Source: CAVQMB01 sp963713445 (GTDB taxonomy: Bacteria > Pseudomonadota > Gammaproteobacteria > Competibacterales > Competibacteraceae). Taken from it: a stretch of DNA of 64,000 bases. This document shows positions 18,555 through 28,247 of the stretch, in pieces; positions within the stretch are counted from its first letter, which is position 1; the number at the start of each line of letters is the position of its first letter. A model generated the notes under the pieces. That model was not told the DNA's origin. It made no database searches and saw nothing but the letters and a program-made list of their open reading frames with translations. Location: the NCBI GenBank assembly GCA_963713445.1, contig CAVQMB010000029.1, positions 1 through 64,000 on the forward strand. Reading direction: 5' to 3'. Both the position numbers and the translations under genes were made by a program.

Positions 18555-19421
18555 ATGGCCGCCGGCAAAGAAATCCGCACCAAGATCAAGAGTATCCAGA
18601 ATACTCAGAAGATCACCAAAGCCATGGAGATGGTTGCCGCCAGCAAGCTGCGCAAGACGCAGGAGCGTATGGAGGCGGCGCGCCCCTATGCCGACAAGAT
18701 TCGCAACGTCATCTCGCATTTAGCGTATGCGCATCCGGAGTACCGCCATCCATTTCTGTTCGACCGCCCGGTCAAGCGGGTTGGCTACATCGTGGTATCG
18801 AGTGACCGGGGTCTCTGCGGTGGTCTCAACACCAACATGTTCCGGATACTGGTCCAACATATGCGCGAGCATCGCGACCAAGGCCACGAGATCGACGTCT
18901 GCGCGATTGGCAATAAGGGCCTGGGTTTTTTCCGGCGCCTGGGTGGGAATCTGCTGGCCCAGGCTACCCATCTGGGCGACACGCCCGGGCTTGACGACGT
19001 CATTGGTCCGATCAGGGTCATGATCGAAGCCTTTCAACAGGGGCAGGTTGATTGTCTCTACGTTGTTTACAACGAGCTGGTCAATACCATGACGCAGCGG
19101 CCCACTGTACAGCAGTTGTTGCCGGCCAAAGCTGAGGCCGACGAGGATATGCCCGACAAGGCCCATTGGGACTACATCTACGAGCCGGAGGCCCCCGTCA
19201 TCCTGGAACGCTTGCTGGAACGCTATATTGAGGCGCGCGTCTATCGCGGCGTGGTCGAGAACATCGCCTGCGAGATGGCGGCCCGAATGATTGCCATGAA
19301 AAGTGCGTCTGATAATGCCGGCAATATCATCGACGAACTGCAGCTGGTCTACAACAAGGCCCGGCAGGCGGCGATTACCCAGGAGATTTCTGAAATCGTC
19401 GGCGGTGCGGCGGCCGTCTGA
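18555..19421 (+). CDS. atpG: F0F1 ATP synthase subunit gamma
   Basis: 288 residues. Opening KEIRTKIKSIQNTQKITKAM and the C-terminal rotor helix ARQAAITQEISEIVGGAAA mark the central stalk. Twelve bases after atpA. Confidence 0.96.
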   Translation: MAAGKEIRTKIKSIQNTQKITKAMEMVAASKLRKTQERMEAARPYADKIRNVISHLAYAHPEYRHPFLFDRPVKRVGYIVVSSDRGLCGGLNTNMFRILVQHMREHRDQGHEIDVCAIGNKGLGFFRRLGGNLLAQATHLGDTPGLDDVIGPIRVMIEAFQQGQVDCLYVVYNELVNTMTQRPTVQQLLPAKAEADEDMPDKAHWDYIYEPEAPVILERLLERYIEARVYRGVVENIACEMAARMIAMKSASDNAGNIIDELQLVYNKARQAAITQEISEIVGGAAAV

Positions 19422-19484
19422 GGCCAGTTATCGAATTGTTATCGACTGACAGCGAAATGCTGACAGCCTGAGAGGACCCATCTA

Positions 19485-20885
19485 ATGAGTGCTGGAAAAA
19501 TCGTACAAATCATCGGCGCCGTCATCGACGTGGAGTTCCCGCGCAACGCGGTGCCCAAGATCTACGACGCCCTGAAAGTCGAAGGCGGCGAGGGACTGAC
19601 GCTGGAAGTCCAGCAGCAGCTTGGTGACGGTATCGTACGTACCATCGCGATGGGGGTTTCCGACGGCCTCCAGCGTGGCATGCCGGTTGCCAATACCGGT
19701 GCGCCGATTTCGGTTCCGGTAGGTATGGGAACCCTGGGCCGTATTATGAATGTGCTGGGTGAACCGGTCGATCACCGCGGTGAAGTGGCCAGTGAGGAGC
19801 ATTGGCCAATCCACCGGGATGCCCCGAGCTACGAGGACCAATCGGGGTCCGCCGAATTGCTGGAAACCGGCATCAAGGTTATTGACCTGCTGTGTCCTTT
19901 CGCCAAGGGCGGCAAAGTCGGTTTGTTCGGCGGTGCCGGCGTCGGCAAGACGGTCAACATGCTCGAGCTGATCAATAACATCGCGACCGAGCACTCGGGG
20001 TTGTCCGTGTTCGCCGGGGTCGGTGAGCGTACCCGTGAAGGCAACGACTTCTATCACGAGATGGCGGAAGCCGGGGTTATCAAGCTGGATAACCTATCGG
20101 AGTCCAAGGTGGCAATGGTTTACGGCCAGATGAACGAGCCACCCGGCAACCGCCTGCGCGTCGCCCTGTCCGGTCTGACCATGGCTGAGTTTTTCCGGGA
20201 TGAAGGCCGCGACGTTCTGCTGTTCGTCGACAATATCTACCGCTACACGCTGGCCGGTACCGAGGTTTCGGCGCTACTCGGCCGCATGCCTTCGGCAGTT
20301 GGTTATCAACCGACCCTGGCAGAGGAAATGGGTATCCTGCAGGAACGCATTACCTCCACAAAGGTGGGGTCGATTACTTCGATCCAGGCGGTTTACGTGC
20401 CAGCCGATGACCTGACCGACCCGTCGCCCGCCACGACCTTCGCCCATCTGGACTCGACGGTGGTACTGTCCCGTGACATTGCGTCGCTCGGCATCTATCC
20501 GGCGGTGGACCCGTTGGACTCAACCTCGCGCCAGCTCGATCCGAATGTGATCGGCCAGGAACATTACGATACGGCGCGCGGCGTGCAATCGGTGCTGCAG
20601 CGTTACAAGGAACTGCGCGACATCATCGCGATCCTTGGTATGGATGAACTGTCGGACGAGGACAAACTGGTGGTGCAGCGCGCGCGCAAGATTCAGCGTT
20701 TCTTGTCGCAGCCGTTCCACGTCGCCGAGGTGTTCACCGGCTTCCCTGGCAAGTATGTATCGCTCAAGGATACGATTGCCGGTTTCCGCGGTATCCTCAA
20801 CGGCGACTACGATCATCTGCCCGAGCAGGCGTTCTACATGGTCGGTTCGATCGACGAGGCGGCGGAAAAGGCCGGCAAGCTCTGA
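19485..20885 (+). CDS. atpD: F0F1 ATP synthase subunit beta
   Basis: 466 residues. P-loop GGAGVGKTVNMLELI (about 149-163), catalytic glutamate in AGVGERTREGNDFY, and the DELSDEDKL lever. Catalytic subunit of F1. Sequence is very close to the gammaproteobacterial consensus throughout. Confidence 0.97.
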   Translation: MSAGKIVQIIGAVIDVEFPRNAVPKIYDALKVEGGEGLTLEVQQQLGDGIVRTIAMGVSDGLQRGMPVANTGAPISVPVGMGTLGRIMNVLGEPVDHRGEVASEEHWPIHRDAPSYEDQSGSAELLETGIKVIDLLCPFAKGGKVGLFGGAGVGKTVNMLELINNIATEHSGLSVFAGVGERTREGNDFYHEMAEAGVIKLDNLSESKVAMVYGQMNEPPGNRLRVALSGLTMAEFFRDEGRDVLLFVDNIYRYTLAGTEVSALLGRMPSAVGYQPTLAEEMGILQERITSTKVGSITSIQAVYVPADDLTDPSPATTFAHLDSTVVLSRDIASLGIYPAVDPLDSTSRQLDPNVIGQEHYDTARGVQSVLQRYKELRDIIAILGMDELSDEDKLVVQRARKIQRFLSQPFHVAEVFTGFPGKYVSLKDTIAGFRGILNGDYDHLPEQAFYMVGSIDEAAEKAGKL

Positions 20886-20911
20886 GACGCAGTTGCGTCG
20901 GGAGGCAGTGA

Positions 20912-21334
20912 ATGGCCATGACCATGCATGTCGATATAGTCAGTGCCGAGAAAGCTATATTTTCCGGTATTGTGGAGTCGCTGGTGGCACCGGCTGAGGG
21001 CGGTGAGGTCGGCGTCCTGCCGCGCCACAGCGAGATGCTGTGCCTGCTTAAGCCGGGCCAGGTGCATATCCGTTTGCCTGATGGTGAGGAGCAGCTGATT
21101 TACGTGTCGGGCGGTATCCTTGAAGTCCAACCCCATGTGGTGACCATCCTCTCGGATACCGCAGAGCGGGCCGTCGATCTGGACGAGGCCGCGGCGCTGG
21201 AAGCCAAGCAACAGGCTGAGGATGCGTTGGCCAGCCGCTCGGCCGAGTTCGACTACGCGCAGGCGCAAGCCGAACTGGCTGAGGCGGTGGCTCAGCTACG
21301 CGCGATCGAGCGGTTGCGCAAGATGCGCAGGTAA
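20912..21334 (+). CDS. atpC: F0F1 ATP synthase subunit epsilon
   Basis: 140 residues: N-terminal beta sandwich (EGGEVGVLPRHSEMLCLLKPG) and a C-terminal two-helix arm rich in Ala, Glu and Arg. Last gene of the operon, followed by a strong terminator. Confidence 0.95.
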   Translation: MAMTMHVDIVSAEKAIFSGIVESLVAPAEGGEVGVLPRHSEMLCLLKPGQVHIRLPDGEEQLIYVSGGILEVQPHVVTILSDTAERAVDLDEAAALEAKQQAEDALASRSAEFDYAQAQAELAEAVAQLRAIERLRKMRR

Positions 21335-21374
21335 TACCGGTCGTCCCGCACCGGCCGCTGCATTGATGTTCCCG

Positions 21375-21410
21375 ATCAGGCTGCGGAATACGATTCCGCA
21401 GCCTGATTTT
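21375..21410 (+). terminator. rho-independent terminator of the atp operon
   Basis: Perfect 15-base stem ATCAGGCTGCGGAAT with an ACG loop, followed by TTT, 40 bases after the atpC stop. It separates the atp operon from glmU, whose start lies 33 bases further on. Confidence 0.9.
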
Positions 21411-21442
21411 ACCTTGACCAGCAACCGGACCGGAGCCTGCCG

Positions 21443-22810
21443 ATGGTACTCGACGTCGTGATCCTCGCCGCGGGGCAGGGCAAGCGCATGCGCTCGCGCT
21501 TGCCCAAGGTACTGCATACTGTAGGCGGCAGGCCGCTGCTTGGCCATGTTATCGATTGCGCGCGGGCGCTCGCGCCGCGTGCCATTCATGTCGTCATCGG
21601 CCATGGCGGTGAGCGTGTTCGCGGTGGGTTGGACGCGCCCGATGTGTGCTGGGTGACGCAGGATCGACAGCTTGGGACCGGTCACGCTGTCGCTCAGGTG
21701 TTGCCGTCGATTCCCGACACCAGCTCGCTACTGGTGCTGTACGGTGATGTGCCGTTGCTGCAGCCGGAGACCCTGCGACCGCTGTTGTGCGACGCGGCAA
21801 CCGAGGCGCTGGCAGTTTTGACGGCGGAGCCGGCCGACCCCAGCGGTTACGGGCGCATCGTCCGCGATCCGGACGGAACTGTCGTGAGAATTGTCGAGCA
21901 ACGGGACGCCAGCCCAGCCGAGCGTGCGATCCGCGAGATCAATACCGGAATTCTAGCCGCTCCTGCGCGGTGGTTGCGGCGCTGGGTCGGGCAATTGGAC
22001 AACCGCAACGCCCAGGGCGAGTACTATCTCACTGACTGTGTCGCGTTGGCGGTGGCCGATCGCGTGCCAGTGGCAGCCAGCCGGGCGGTTGACGCCACGG
22101 AGGTCGCTGGCGTCAATGACCGGCTGCAACTGGCTACTGTCGAGCGTCTCCATCAGCGACGCCGGGCGCAACGGCTGTTACTCGATGGTGTGACACTGGC
22201 GGATCCGGCACGGCTCGATGTGCGTGGCGAGATCGACAGCGCACCGGATGTGACCGTCGACATCGATGTGGTGCTGAGTGGCCGGGTCGAGTTGGGTGAA
22301 GGCGTTAGCATCGGCCCCTATTGCGTGATTCGCGATAGTCGCATAGGTGCCGGAACAGTGATCGAGTCCCATAGCGTGATCGAAGGTGCCGTCATCGGCA
22401 CGGGTTGCCGGATCGGACCGTTTGCTCACCTGCGGTCCGGCACCGTTCTAGAGCCAGGGGTTCACATCGGCAATTTCGTGGAGACCAAGAACGCCATGGT
22501 GGGTGCGGGCTCAAAGGCTAATCACCTGAGTTACCTGGGTGATGCCACGGTCGGTTCGGGTGTCAACATCGGGGCTGGAGCCATCACCTGCAACTATGAT
22601 GGCGCCAATAAACATCGCACAGTGATTGAGGACGACGTCTTCATCGGCTCTAATACGGCACTGGTAGCACCGATTCACGTCAGTCGTGGTGCGACCGTCG
22701 GCGCGGGTTCGACGCTGAGTCGCGATGTCCTGGCGGACGGTCTCACGCTGACCCGGGGTCCATTACGCGAGGTGCGTGGTTGGAAGCGGCCCCGTAAGAC
22801 CATCAAGTAA
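21443..22810 (+). CDS. glmU: bifunctional GlcN-1-P acetyltransferase / GlcNAc-1-P uridyltransferase
   Basis: 455 residues. N-terminal uridyltransferase with LAAGQGKRMRSRLPKVLH (8-25) and C-terminal left-handed beta helix of hexapeptide repeats (about 250-440). It makes UDP-GlcNAc for peptidoglycan and LPS in the cytoplasm. Length is usual. glmU after atpC is the common gammaproteobacterial order, but glmS, its frequent next neighbour, is replaced here by a UvrD-family helicase. Confidence 0.96.
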   Translation: MVLDVVILAAGQGKRMRSRLPKVLHTVGGRPLLGHVIDCARALAPRAIHVVIGHGGERVRGGLDAPDVCWVTQDRQLGTGHAVAQVLPSIPDTSSLLVLYGDVPLLQPETLRPLLCDAATEALAVLTAEPADPSGYGRIVRDPDGTVVRIVEQRDASPAERAIREINTGILAAPARWLRRWVGQLDNRNAQGEYYLTDCVALAVADRVPVAASRAVDATEVAGVNDRLQLATVERLHQRRRAQRLLLDGVTLADPARLDVRGEIDSAPDVTVDIDVVLSGRVELGEGVSIGPYCVIRDSRIGAGTVIESHSVIEGAVIGTGCRIGPFAHLRSGTVLEPGVHIGNFVETKNAMVGAGSKANHLSYLGDATVGSGVNIGAGAITCNYDGANKHRTVIEDDVFIGSNTALVAPIHVSRGATVGAGSTLSRDVLADGLTLTRGPLREVRGWKRPRKTIK

Positions 22811-22863
22811 CCGCTGGCGGGGCTTTTCCGCTGGCGCACTGTCGCAATGCCGGAAATCAGCGA

Positions 22864-25017
22864 ATGGACGTTTCCACGATTATCGATACGCTGAATCCGA
22901 CCCAACGTGAGGCGGTCACAGTGCCGCCTGGCCCGCTGCGGCTGCTGGCCGGCGCCGGCAGCGGCAAGACGCGGGTGCTGGTAGCCCGGATTGCCTGGTT
23001 GCTGGCGGTGGAAAATGCCACGCCCTGGTCGATACTGGCGGTCACCTTCACCAACAAAGCGGCGGCGGAGATGCGGGGGCGGATCGAACAGCAGCTGCGC
23101 CAGCCGGTCGGCCCACTGTGGATCGGCACCTTTCATGGGCTGGCGCACCGCCTGCTGCGGTTGCACTGGCAGGAATCCGGCCTGCCTCGGGACTTCCAGA
23201 TCCTCGATGCCGATGACCAGCAGCGGCTGCTTAAGCGGATTCTGCGCAGCCTCAACCTCGATGAGAAGCAATGGCCCCCGCGCCAGGCAGCCGGTTTTAT
23301 CAATGCGCGCAAGGATGAGGGAATGCGACCGCAGCGGATCGGCGATCGCGGCGATCCCATTGAGCGTCAACTGGTACGTATTTATCAGGCGTATGAAAGT
23401 GCCTGCGAGCGTGCCGGTCTGGTGGATTTCGGCGAATTGCTGCTACGCAGTTTCGAGTTGCTGCGGGACAACCAAACCCTGCTGGGGCATTATCGATCCC
23501 GCTTCCAGCACGTTCTCGTGGACGAATTCCAGGATACCAACAGCATTCAGTATGCATGGCTGCGGCAACTGACCGGCGGGCAGGGGGATGTCTTTATCGT
23601 CGGTGATGACGATCAGTCGATCTATGGCTGGCGCGGTGCCAGGATCGAGAACATCCAGCGGTTCAGTGACGATTTCCCTGGCACCCAGACCCTCCGGCTG
23701 GAACAGAATTACCGTTCCACAAGTACCATCCTCGCAGCTGCCAACGGTTTGATCGCCCATAACCTGGGGCGACTCGGGAAGCAGCTCTGGACCGCCGGCG
23801 AGCAGGGCGAGCCGATTGCGCTGTACAGTGCTTTCAACGAAGTCGATGAGGCCCGTTTTGTTACCGATCGCATCCAGCAATGGGTGACGGCGGGTGGCCG
23901 GCGCAGCGATATGGCGGTGCTCTACCGGTCCAATGCCCAGTCGCGGGTGTTCGAGGAAGCACTGATCGCCAGCCAGATACCCTACCGGGTGTTCGGTGGG
24001 CTGCGGTTCTTCGAACGCGCTGAGATCAAGGATGCACTGGCTTATCTGCGGCTGCTGGCCAACCGGGCGGATGACGCGTCGTTCGAACGCGTGGTCAATG
24101 TGCCGGCACGGGGCATTGGAGAACGCACTGTCCAAGTGTTGCGTGGCGCTGCCCAGGCCCATGGTTTGTCACTGTGGCAGGCTGCCGAACAGCAGTTGGC
24201 CGGTAGCCTGCTCAGTGGCCGCGCGGGCAAAGCCGTGCAGGGTTTTCTCGATCTGATCAATGGGCTGGCGGAGGTGCTGCGCGACCAGCCGTTGGCACGC
24301 CAGGTTGAACAGGTGATCCAGCGCAGCGGCCTGCTGGCCATGCTGCAAAATGCCAAGGATGTCCGGGCCGAGGATCGCCTCGAGAATCTGCAGGAACTGG
24401 TCGGCGCCGCCGGTCGGTTCGAGCCGGCCCCGGATGAAGTCGATACCTTGTCGCCACTGGCGGCGTTTCTGGCGCATGCCGCGCTGGAGGCGGGCGAGGG
24501 GCAGGCGGCAGCTTGGGAGGACTGTGTCCAGCTGATGACCTTGCACATGGCCAAGGGCCTGGAATTTGCGGTGGTGTTTCTGGTTGGCCTGGAAGAGGGT
24601 CTGTTTCCCAGTTTCCGGGCCGATGCTGAGAGTGGCCGCCTGGAAGAGGAGCGGCGCTTGGCTTACGTTGGTATCACCCGGGCTCAGCAGCACCTCTACC
24701 TGAGCTTTGCTGAGAAGCGGTTTCTCCATGGTCGAGAAAGCTATCCGCAGCCGTCCCGCTTTATCGGCGAGATTCCTGCGGAACTGGTTCACGAAGTGCG
24801 TCCGCGGCTGGCGGTGAGCCGTCCCCGGCTGATCGATCCGCAGCCGGCGGCGGCCGACGACGGTTTCCATGTCGGCCGCCAGGTCCAGCATCCAAAGTTC
24901 GGTGTCGGTGTTATTCAGGCACGCGAGGGTGCCGGCGAGCGCACCCGGTTGCAGGTCCGTTTCGATGTCGGTGCGAAATGGCTGGTGCTGGCTTACGCGC
25001 CGCTACAGCCGTTGTAA
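22864..25017 (+). CDS. uvrD: DNA helicase II, UvrD
   Basis: 717 residues, superfamily 1A helicase. Q-motif LNPTQREAV, Walker A LAGAGSGKTRVLVARI (29-44), motif II VDEFQDTN (about 219), GDDDQSIYGWRGA, motif V LMTLHMAKGLEF and motif VI YVGITRAQ. The C-terminal Tudor-like domain (VGRQVQHPKFGVGVI) that binds RNA polymerase in UvrD is present. Acts in nucleotide excision and mismatch repair. It converges on purK with a 12-base gap. Confidence 0.93.
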   Translation: MDVSTIIDTLNPTQREAVTVPPGPLRLLAGAGSGKTRVLVARIAWLLAVENATPWSILAVTFTNKAAAEMRGRIEQQLRQPVGPLWIGTFHGLAHRLLRLHWQESGLPRDFQILDADDQQRLLKRILRSLNLDEKQWPPRQAAGFINARKDEGMRPQRIGDRGDPIERQLVRIYQAYESACERAGLVDFGELLLRSFELLRDNQTLLGHYRSRFQHVLVDEFQDTNSIQYAWLRQLTGGQGDVFIVGDDDQSIYGWRGARIENIQRFSDDFPGTQTLRLEQNYRSTSTILAAANGLIAHNLGRLGKQLWTAGEQGEPIALYSAFNEVDEARFVTDRIQQWVTAGGRRSDMAVLYRSNAQSRVFEEALIASQIPYRVFGGLRFFERAEIKDALAYLRLLANRADDASFERVVNVPARGIGERTVQVLRGAAQAHGLSLWQAAEQQLAGSLLSGRAGKAVQGFLDLINGLAEVLRDQPLARQVEQVIQRSGLLAMLQNAKDVRAEDRLENLQELVGAAGRFEPAPDEVDTLSPLAAFLAHAALEAGEGQAAAWEDCVQLMTLHMAKGLEFAVVFLVGLEEGLFPSFRADAESGRLEEERRLAYVGITRAQQHLYLSFAEKRFLHGRESYPQPSRFIGEIPAELVHEVRPRLAVSRPRLIDPQPAAADDGFHVGRQVQHPKFGVGVIQAREGAGERTRLQVRFDVGAKWLVLAYAPLQPL

Positions 25018-25029
25018 TGGGTGGGATTG

Positions 25030-26118
25030 TCAGCTGGCACAACCCGTCCAGCCCAGCGTCTTCAATCCGCTGCTCAATGCCGCCCGCTCGTTTGCGCGTA
25101 AGGTTACGTGTCCGACCTTCCGTCCCGGGCGGGCCGCTTTTCCATAATCATGGTAGTGGGCTCCGGCGGTGCTCAGTACCGTACTGCGCTCGGGTAGTGC
25201 ACCGATCGCATTGAGCATCGCGCTATGGCCGCGGGCGGCGGTGGCGCCCAACGGCCAGCCCAATCCGGCGCGCAGATGATTCTCGAACTGTGACGTCTCC
25301 GCGCCTTCAATGGTCCAGTGGCCGGAGTTGTGGACCCGCGGCGCCATTTCATTGGCCAGCAGCCGGTCTTCGACCACGAAGAATTCGATTGCCAGCAAGC
25401 CCACGTAATCGAGGTGTTGCAGTACCCGGGTCGCCTGAGCCTGAGCCTGTCCGGTCAGTTCCGGGTTGCTGAACGGAGCAGTCGATAGCCGGAGGATGCC
25501 GTTGCGGTGAAGATTCTCGGTCAGCGGATAAAAGGCAATCCGGCCGTCGCTGCCGCGCAGCGCCAGAATGGAGAGTTCCCGCTGGAACGGGACAAAGCCT
25601 TCGAGTATCAGCGGCACATCCGCTAGCGCGGCGTAGCCTGGTTCCAGTTGACTCGGGTCGCGCAAAATCTGTTGGCCTTTGCCGTCATAGCCCAGCCGCC
25701 GCGTCTTCAAGACGGCAGGCAGGCCGATTTCTCGCACCGCATGGTGCAGATCGACAAGGCTGTCTACAGCGGCAAAAGGCGCGGTGGCGATATCCAGCCG
25801 CCGGAACAGTGTCTTTTCGTCGAACCGATCCTGTGCGGCGGCCAGGGCGGCTGGCCCTGGAAATACCGTCACCTTGCCGGCGAGCCGCGATGCGGCGCGG
25901 GCCGGGACGTTCTCAAAGTCGAAAGTGACGGTGTCGGCCCAGCCTGCCAATTCGTCCAGCGCCTTCTGATCGTCATAGGCGGCCGTCACCAGTGGGGCAA
26001 CCTGGCCGGCGCAGGCGTCCGCTGACGGATCCAGAACCCGAAACTGCAGGCCCAGCGGATAACCGGCCAGCGCCAGCATGCGGGCCAACTGGCCCCCACC
26101 CACAATACCGATTTTCAT
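25030..26118 (-). CDS. purK: 5-(carboxyamino)imidazole ribonucleotide synthase PurK
   Basis: 362 residues, ATP-grasp enzyme that carboxylates AIR with bicarbonate. Opening GIVGGGQLARMLALAGYPLG and central LKTRRLGYDGKGQ with FEN, ANEMAPRVHNSGHWTIEGA are diagnostic. It overlaps purE by four bases (ATGA), the standard purEK arrangement. Confidence 0.96.
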   Translation of the reverse strand: MKIGIVGGGQLARMLALAGYPLGLQFRVLDPSADACAGQVAPLVTAAYDDQKALDELAGWADTVTFDFENVPARAASRLAGKVTVFPGPAALAAAQDRFDEKTLFRRLDIATAPFAAVDSLVDLHHAVREIGLPAVLKTRRLGYDGKGQQILRDPSQLEPGYAALADVPLILEGFVPFQRELSILALRGSDGRIAFYPLTENLHRNGILRLSTAPFSNPELTGQAQAQATRVLQHLDYVGLLAIEFFVVEDRLLANEMAPRVHNSGHWTIEGAETSQFENHLRAGLGWPLGATAARGHSAMLNAIGALPERSTVLSTAGAHYHDYGKAARPGRKVGHVTLRANERAALSSGLKTLGWTGCAS

Positions 26119-26621
26119 GACGTTTCACCCGGAATCGGATGGGCCAGTACCTGCTCGGTTTGGCGTCGGCGATAGCTATCAAGTGCCTCACGGATCTCCC
26201 GATGCTCAGGAGCGAGCATGGCAGCCGCCAGCAACGCGGCGTTGATCGCCCCGGCGCGTCCTATGGCCAGGGTACCCACTGGTATGCCGGCCGGCATCTG
26301 GACAATGGACAGCAGCGAATCCAGGCCGTTGAGCGTTCTCGACTGCACCGGGACACCCAGCACTGGAAGTATGGTCTTGGCGGCTACCATACCGGGGAGG
26401 TGAGCGGCACCGCCGGCCCCAGCGATGATGACCCGCAGGCCGCGAGCGTCTGCTTCGCTGGCGTATTGGAATAACAGGTCCGGTGTGCGGTGTGCTGATA
26501 TCACCCGCTTTTCGTAGGGTAGCCCGAGCGCCTCCAGGGTATCGGCGGTATGGCGCAGGGTCTCCCAGTCGGATTGTGACCCCATGATCAGGCCGGCCAG
26601 CGGCTGTTCAGGCGTAGACAT
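26115..26621 (-). CDS. purE: N5-carboxyaminoimidazole ribonucleotide mutase PurE
   Basis: 168 residues, class I PurE. MGSQSDWETLRH (active-site loop), SAHRTPDLL with the catalytic His, and AGGAAHLPGMVAA are all seen. It moves the carboxyl group of N5-CAIR to give CAIR, right after PurK. Start ATG 26621 gives MSTPEQPLAGLIMGSQSDW; it overlaps the 3' end of xpt by 14 bases. Confidence 0.95.
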   Translation of the reverse strand: MSTPEQPLAGLIMGSQSDWETLRHTADTLEALGLPYEKRVISAHRTPDLLFQYASEADARGLRVIIAGAGGAAHLPGMVAAKTILPVLGVPVQSRTLNGLDSLLSIVQMPAGIPVGTLAIGRAGAINAALLAAAMLAPEHREIREALDSYRRRQTEQVLAHPIPGETS

Positions 26622-27180
26622 TGAGGGCGTCACCGTCGACGTCGATCTTGGCCAGGCTGATGATCGGCACATCGAGCGCCGCCAGCCGCTCGCGGCCCTG
26701 TTCGCCGGGCTTTTCGATCACGCAGCCGATCCCCGTCAGCCGGGCACCGGCCTGGTTGATGATTTCCGCCAGCGCGCTCAGGGTCGAGCCGCTGGCAAGG
26801 AAGTCGTCGATGATCAGGACTTGATCTTCCACGGTCAGGAAGCGCCGGGCGACCCGCAGCGTCGTCGACGATTGCCGGGTGCGACTGACCGCCTTGGCTT
26901 GAAAATCGTCATCCTGCATCAGCGCCGAGCCGCGCTTGCGGGCAAACACCAGCGGTATTCGCAGCAACCTTGCGGTGGCCAGTGCCGGTGGGATGCCACT
27001 GGTCTCCGCGGTCAACACCTTGGTGAAGGGTCCGTAGTGATCGAAGTGACGGACGAAGCATTCGCCCATCCGGTCGCTCAAGGCGACATCGACTTGGTGA
27101 TTGAGAAAACTGTCGACCTTGACGATGCCGCCGCCGATATGTCGCCCTTCGGTTTTAATACGCTCAACGAGTTCCTTCAT
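26608..27180 (-). CDS. xpt: xanthine phosphoribosyltransferase (Bacillus-type Xpt)
   Basis: 190 residues. PRPP-binding motif VLIIDDFLASGSTLSAL at about 122-138; the opening MKELVERIKTEGRHIGGGIVKVDSF... pattern matches the Bacillus Xpt family rather than E. coli Gpt. It salvages xanthine to XMP. First gene of an xpt-purE-purK operon with overlapping reading frames, joining purine salvage and synthesis. No Shine-Dalgarno is evident; a hairpin stands in its place. Confidence 0.88.
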   Translation of the reverse strand: MKELVERIKTEGRHIGGGIVKVDSFLNHQVDVALSDRMGECFVRHFDHYGPFTKVLTAETSGIPPALATARLLRIPLVFARKRGSALMQDDDFQAKAVSRTRQSSTTLRVARRFLTVEDQVLIIDDFLASGSTLSALAEIINQAGARLTGIGCVIEKPGEQGRERLAALDVPIISLAKIDVDGDALNVYA

Positions 27181-27184
27181 GGGA

Positions 27185-27206
27185 TGTCGCCTGCCAAATG
27201 GCGACA
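27185..27206 (-). promoter_or_regulatory. hairpin directly before the xpt start codon
   Basis: On the minus strand TGTCGCC and GGCGACA pair (7 bases) around an 8-base loop, ending four bases before ATG. It covers the place where a Shine-Dalgarno would be, so it may control translation of xpt. It does not resemble the purine riboswitch, which is larger. Confidence 0.35.
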
Positions 27207-27244
27207 GTCTAATGCAACACGGTTGGCAAGATAAGTCAGCAGCC

Positions 27245-28237
27245 TTAGCGCGGCCTCAGCACAATCTTTGCGGCGGCCGTGCGGCCGAGATCGAGGTCAC
27301 GGAAGGCCGCGGCACCGTCGTCGAGCGCCCGCTGTTCGACCCAGTTCAAACTGCCCAGGACCCTTTGGTGCAGCGCCCTGAGTGACGCCCGCAAGGTGTT
27401 TGCGGTGTAAGTATAGACGCCGATGAGGGTGATTTCGGCCAGCGTCAGCTTGCGCATGTCGAACTCGCCGGTACCGTCCTGCAGGCCGATGTGCACAATC
27501 GCACCGCCTGGTCGTACCGCATCGATTGCTGTCCCCCGGGTGACCGGTGCCCCGACTGCGTCGATGATTAGGTCGAAACCAGCGGCGGGTAGCGCGGTAT
27601 CATTGAGCGGATCATGCACGGCGCAGATGCCGGTTGCTTCAGCCGAGCGCCGCCGTAGCGGGTTGGTTTCCACCAGCGTGATGTCGCGGCATCCTCGCCA
27701 TGCCAGTAACAGCGCGGCCAGTAAGCCAACCGAGCCGCCGCCGATGACCAAACTGCGGCTCTCAGCCACGCTGAGGTTAACGCGTTCCGCCAGGTGAATG
27801 CCGTGCAATGCCGTCGCCGTGGGTTCGGTAAGTGCTGCGATGGCCGGCTCCATGCCGTCGGGGACCGGAATCAGATTGCGGCTGGGGATGCGGATGCGCT
27901 CGGCAAAAGCACCGGGTTGATTCATCCCGATCAGCTTGCGGTCGGGACACAGGTTGGCGTGGCCGCCGCTGCAATAGCGGCAGATGCCGCACGTAATGAG
28001 AGGATTGAGCACCACATTCTGATCGGCCAGCGGACCCTCCAGTACCCGGCCTGAGGCCTCGTGGCCGAGGATTAGCGGCGGCACCCGACGCGGGTCGTGG
28101 CCGTGATAGGCATGCATGTCGGAACCGCAGATGCCGACGGCGTGGATTTCAACCAGCGCGTCACCGGCGGTGGTGACCGGTTCCGGTTCCTCACGGTAGG
28201 TGACTTCACGATCGCCCGTATAAACCAGTGCTTTCAA
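27245..28237 (-). CDS. hpsP: zinc-dependent alcohol dehydrogenase, probable DHPS 2-dehydrogenase HpsP
   Basis: 330 residues, medium-chain dehydrogenase. Catalytic zinc ligands in GICGSDMH and GHEASG, four structural-zinc cysteines in CGICRYCSGGHANLC, and an NAD fold at VIGGGSVGLLAALL. TTG start at 28237 with AAGGAG behind it, the Shine-Dalgarno overlapping the stop of the broken hpsO. In characterised bacteria hpsP and hpsO interconvert DHPS enantiomers through a 2-oxo intermediate, and hpsN oxidises the R form. The assignment to sulfonate metabolism comes from the neighbours; sequence alone supports only a polyol-type dehydrogenase. Confidence 0.65.
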   Translation of the reverse strand: MKALVYTGDREVTYREEPEPVTTAGDALVEIHAVGICGSDMHAYHGHDPRRVPPLILGHEASGRVLEGPLADQNVVLNPLITCGICRYCSGGHANLCPDRKLIGMNQPGAFAERIRIPSRNLIPVPDGMEPAIAALTEPTATALHGIHLAERVNLSVAESRSLVIGGGSVGLLAALLLAWRGCRDITLVETNPLRRRSAEATGICAVHDPLNDTALPAAGFDLIIDAVGAPVTRGTAIDAVRPGGAIVHIGLQDGTGEFDMRKLTLAEITLIGVYTYTANTLRASLRALHQRVLGSLNWVEQRALDDGAAAFRDLDLGRTAAAKIVLRPR

Positions 28238-28247
28238 GTTGTGCTCC

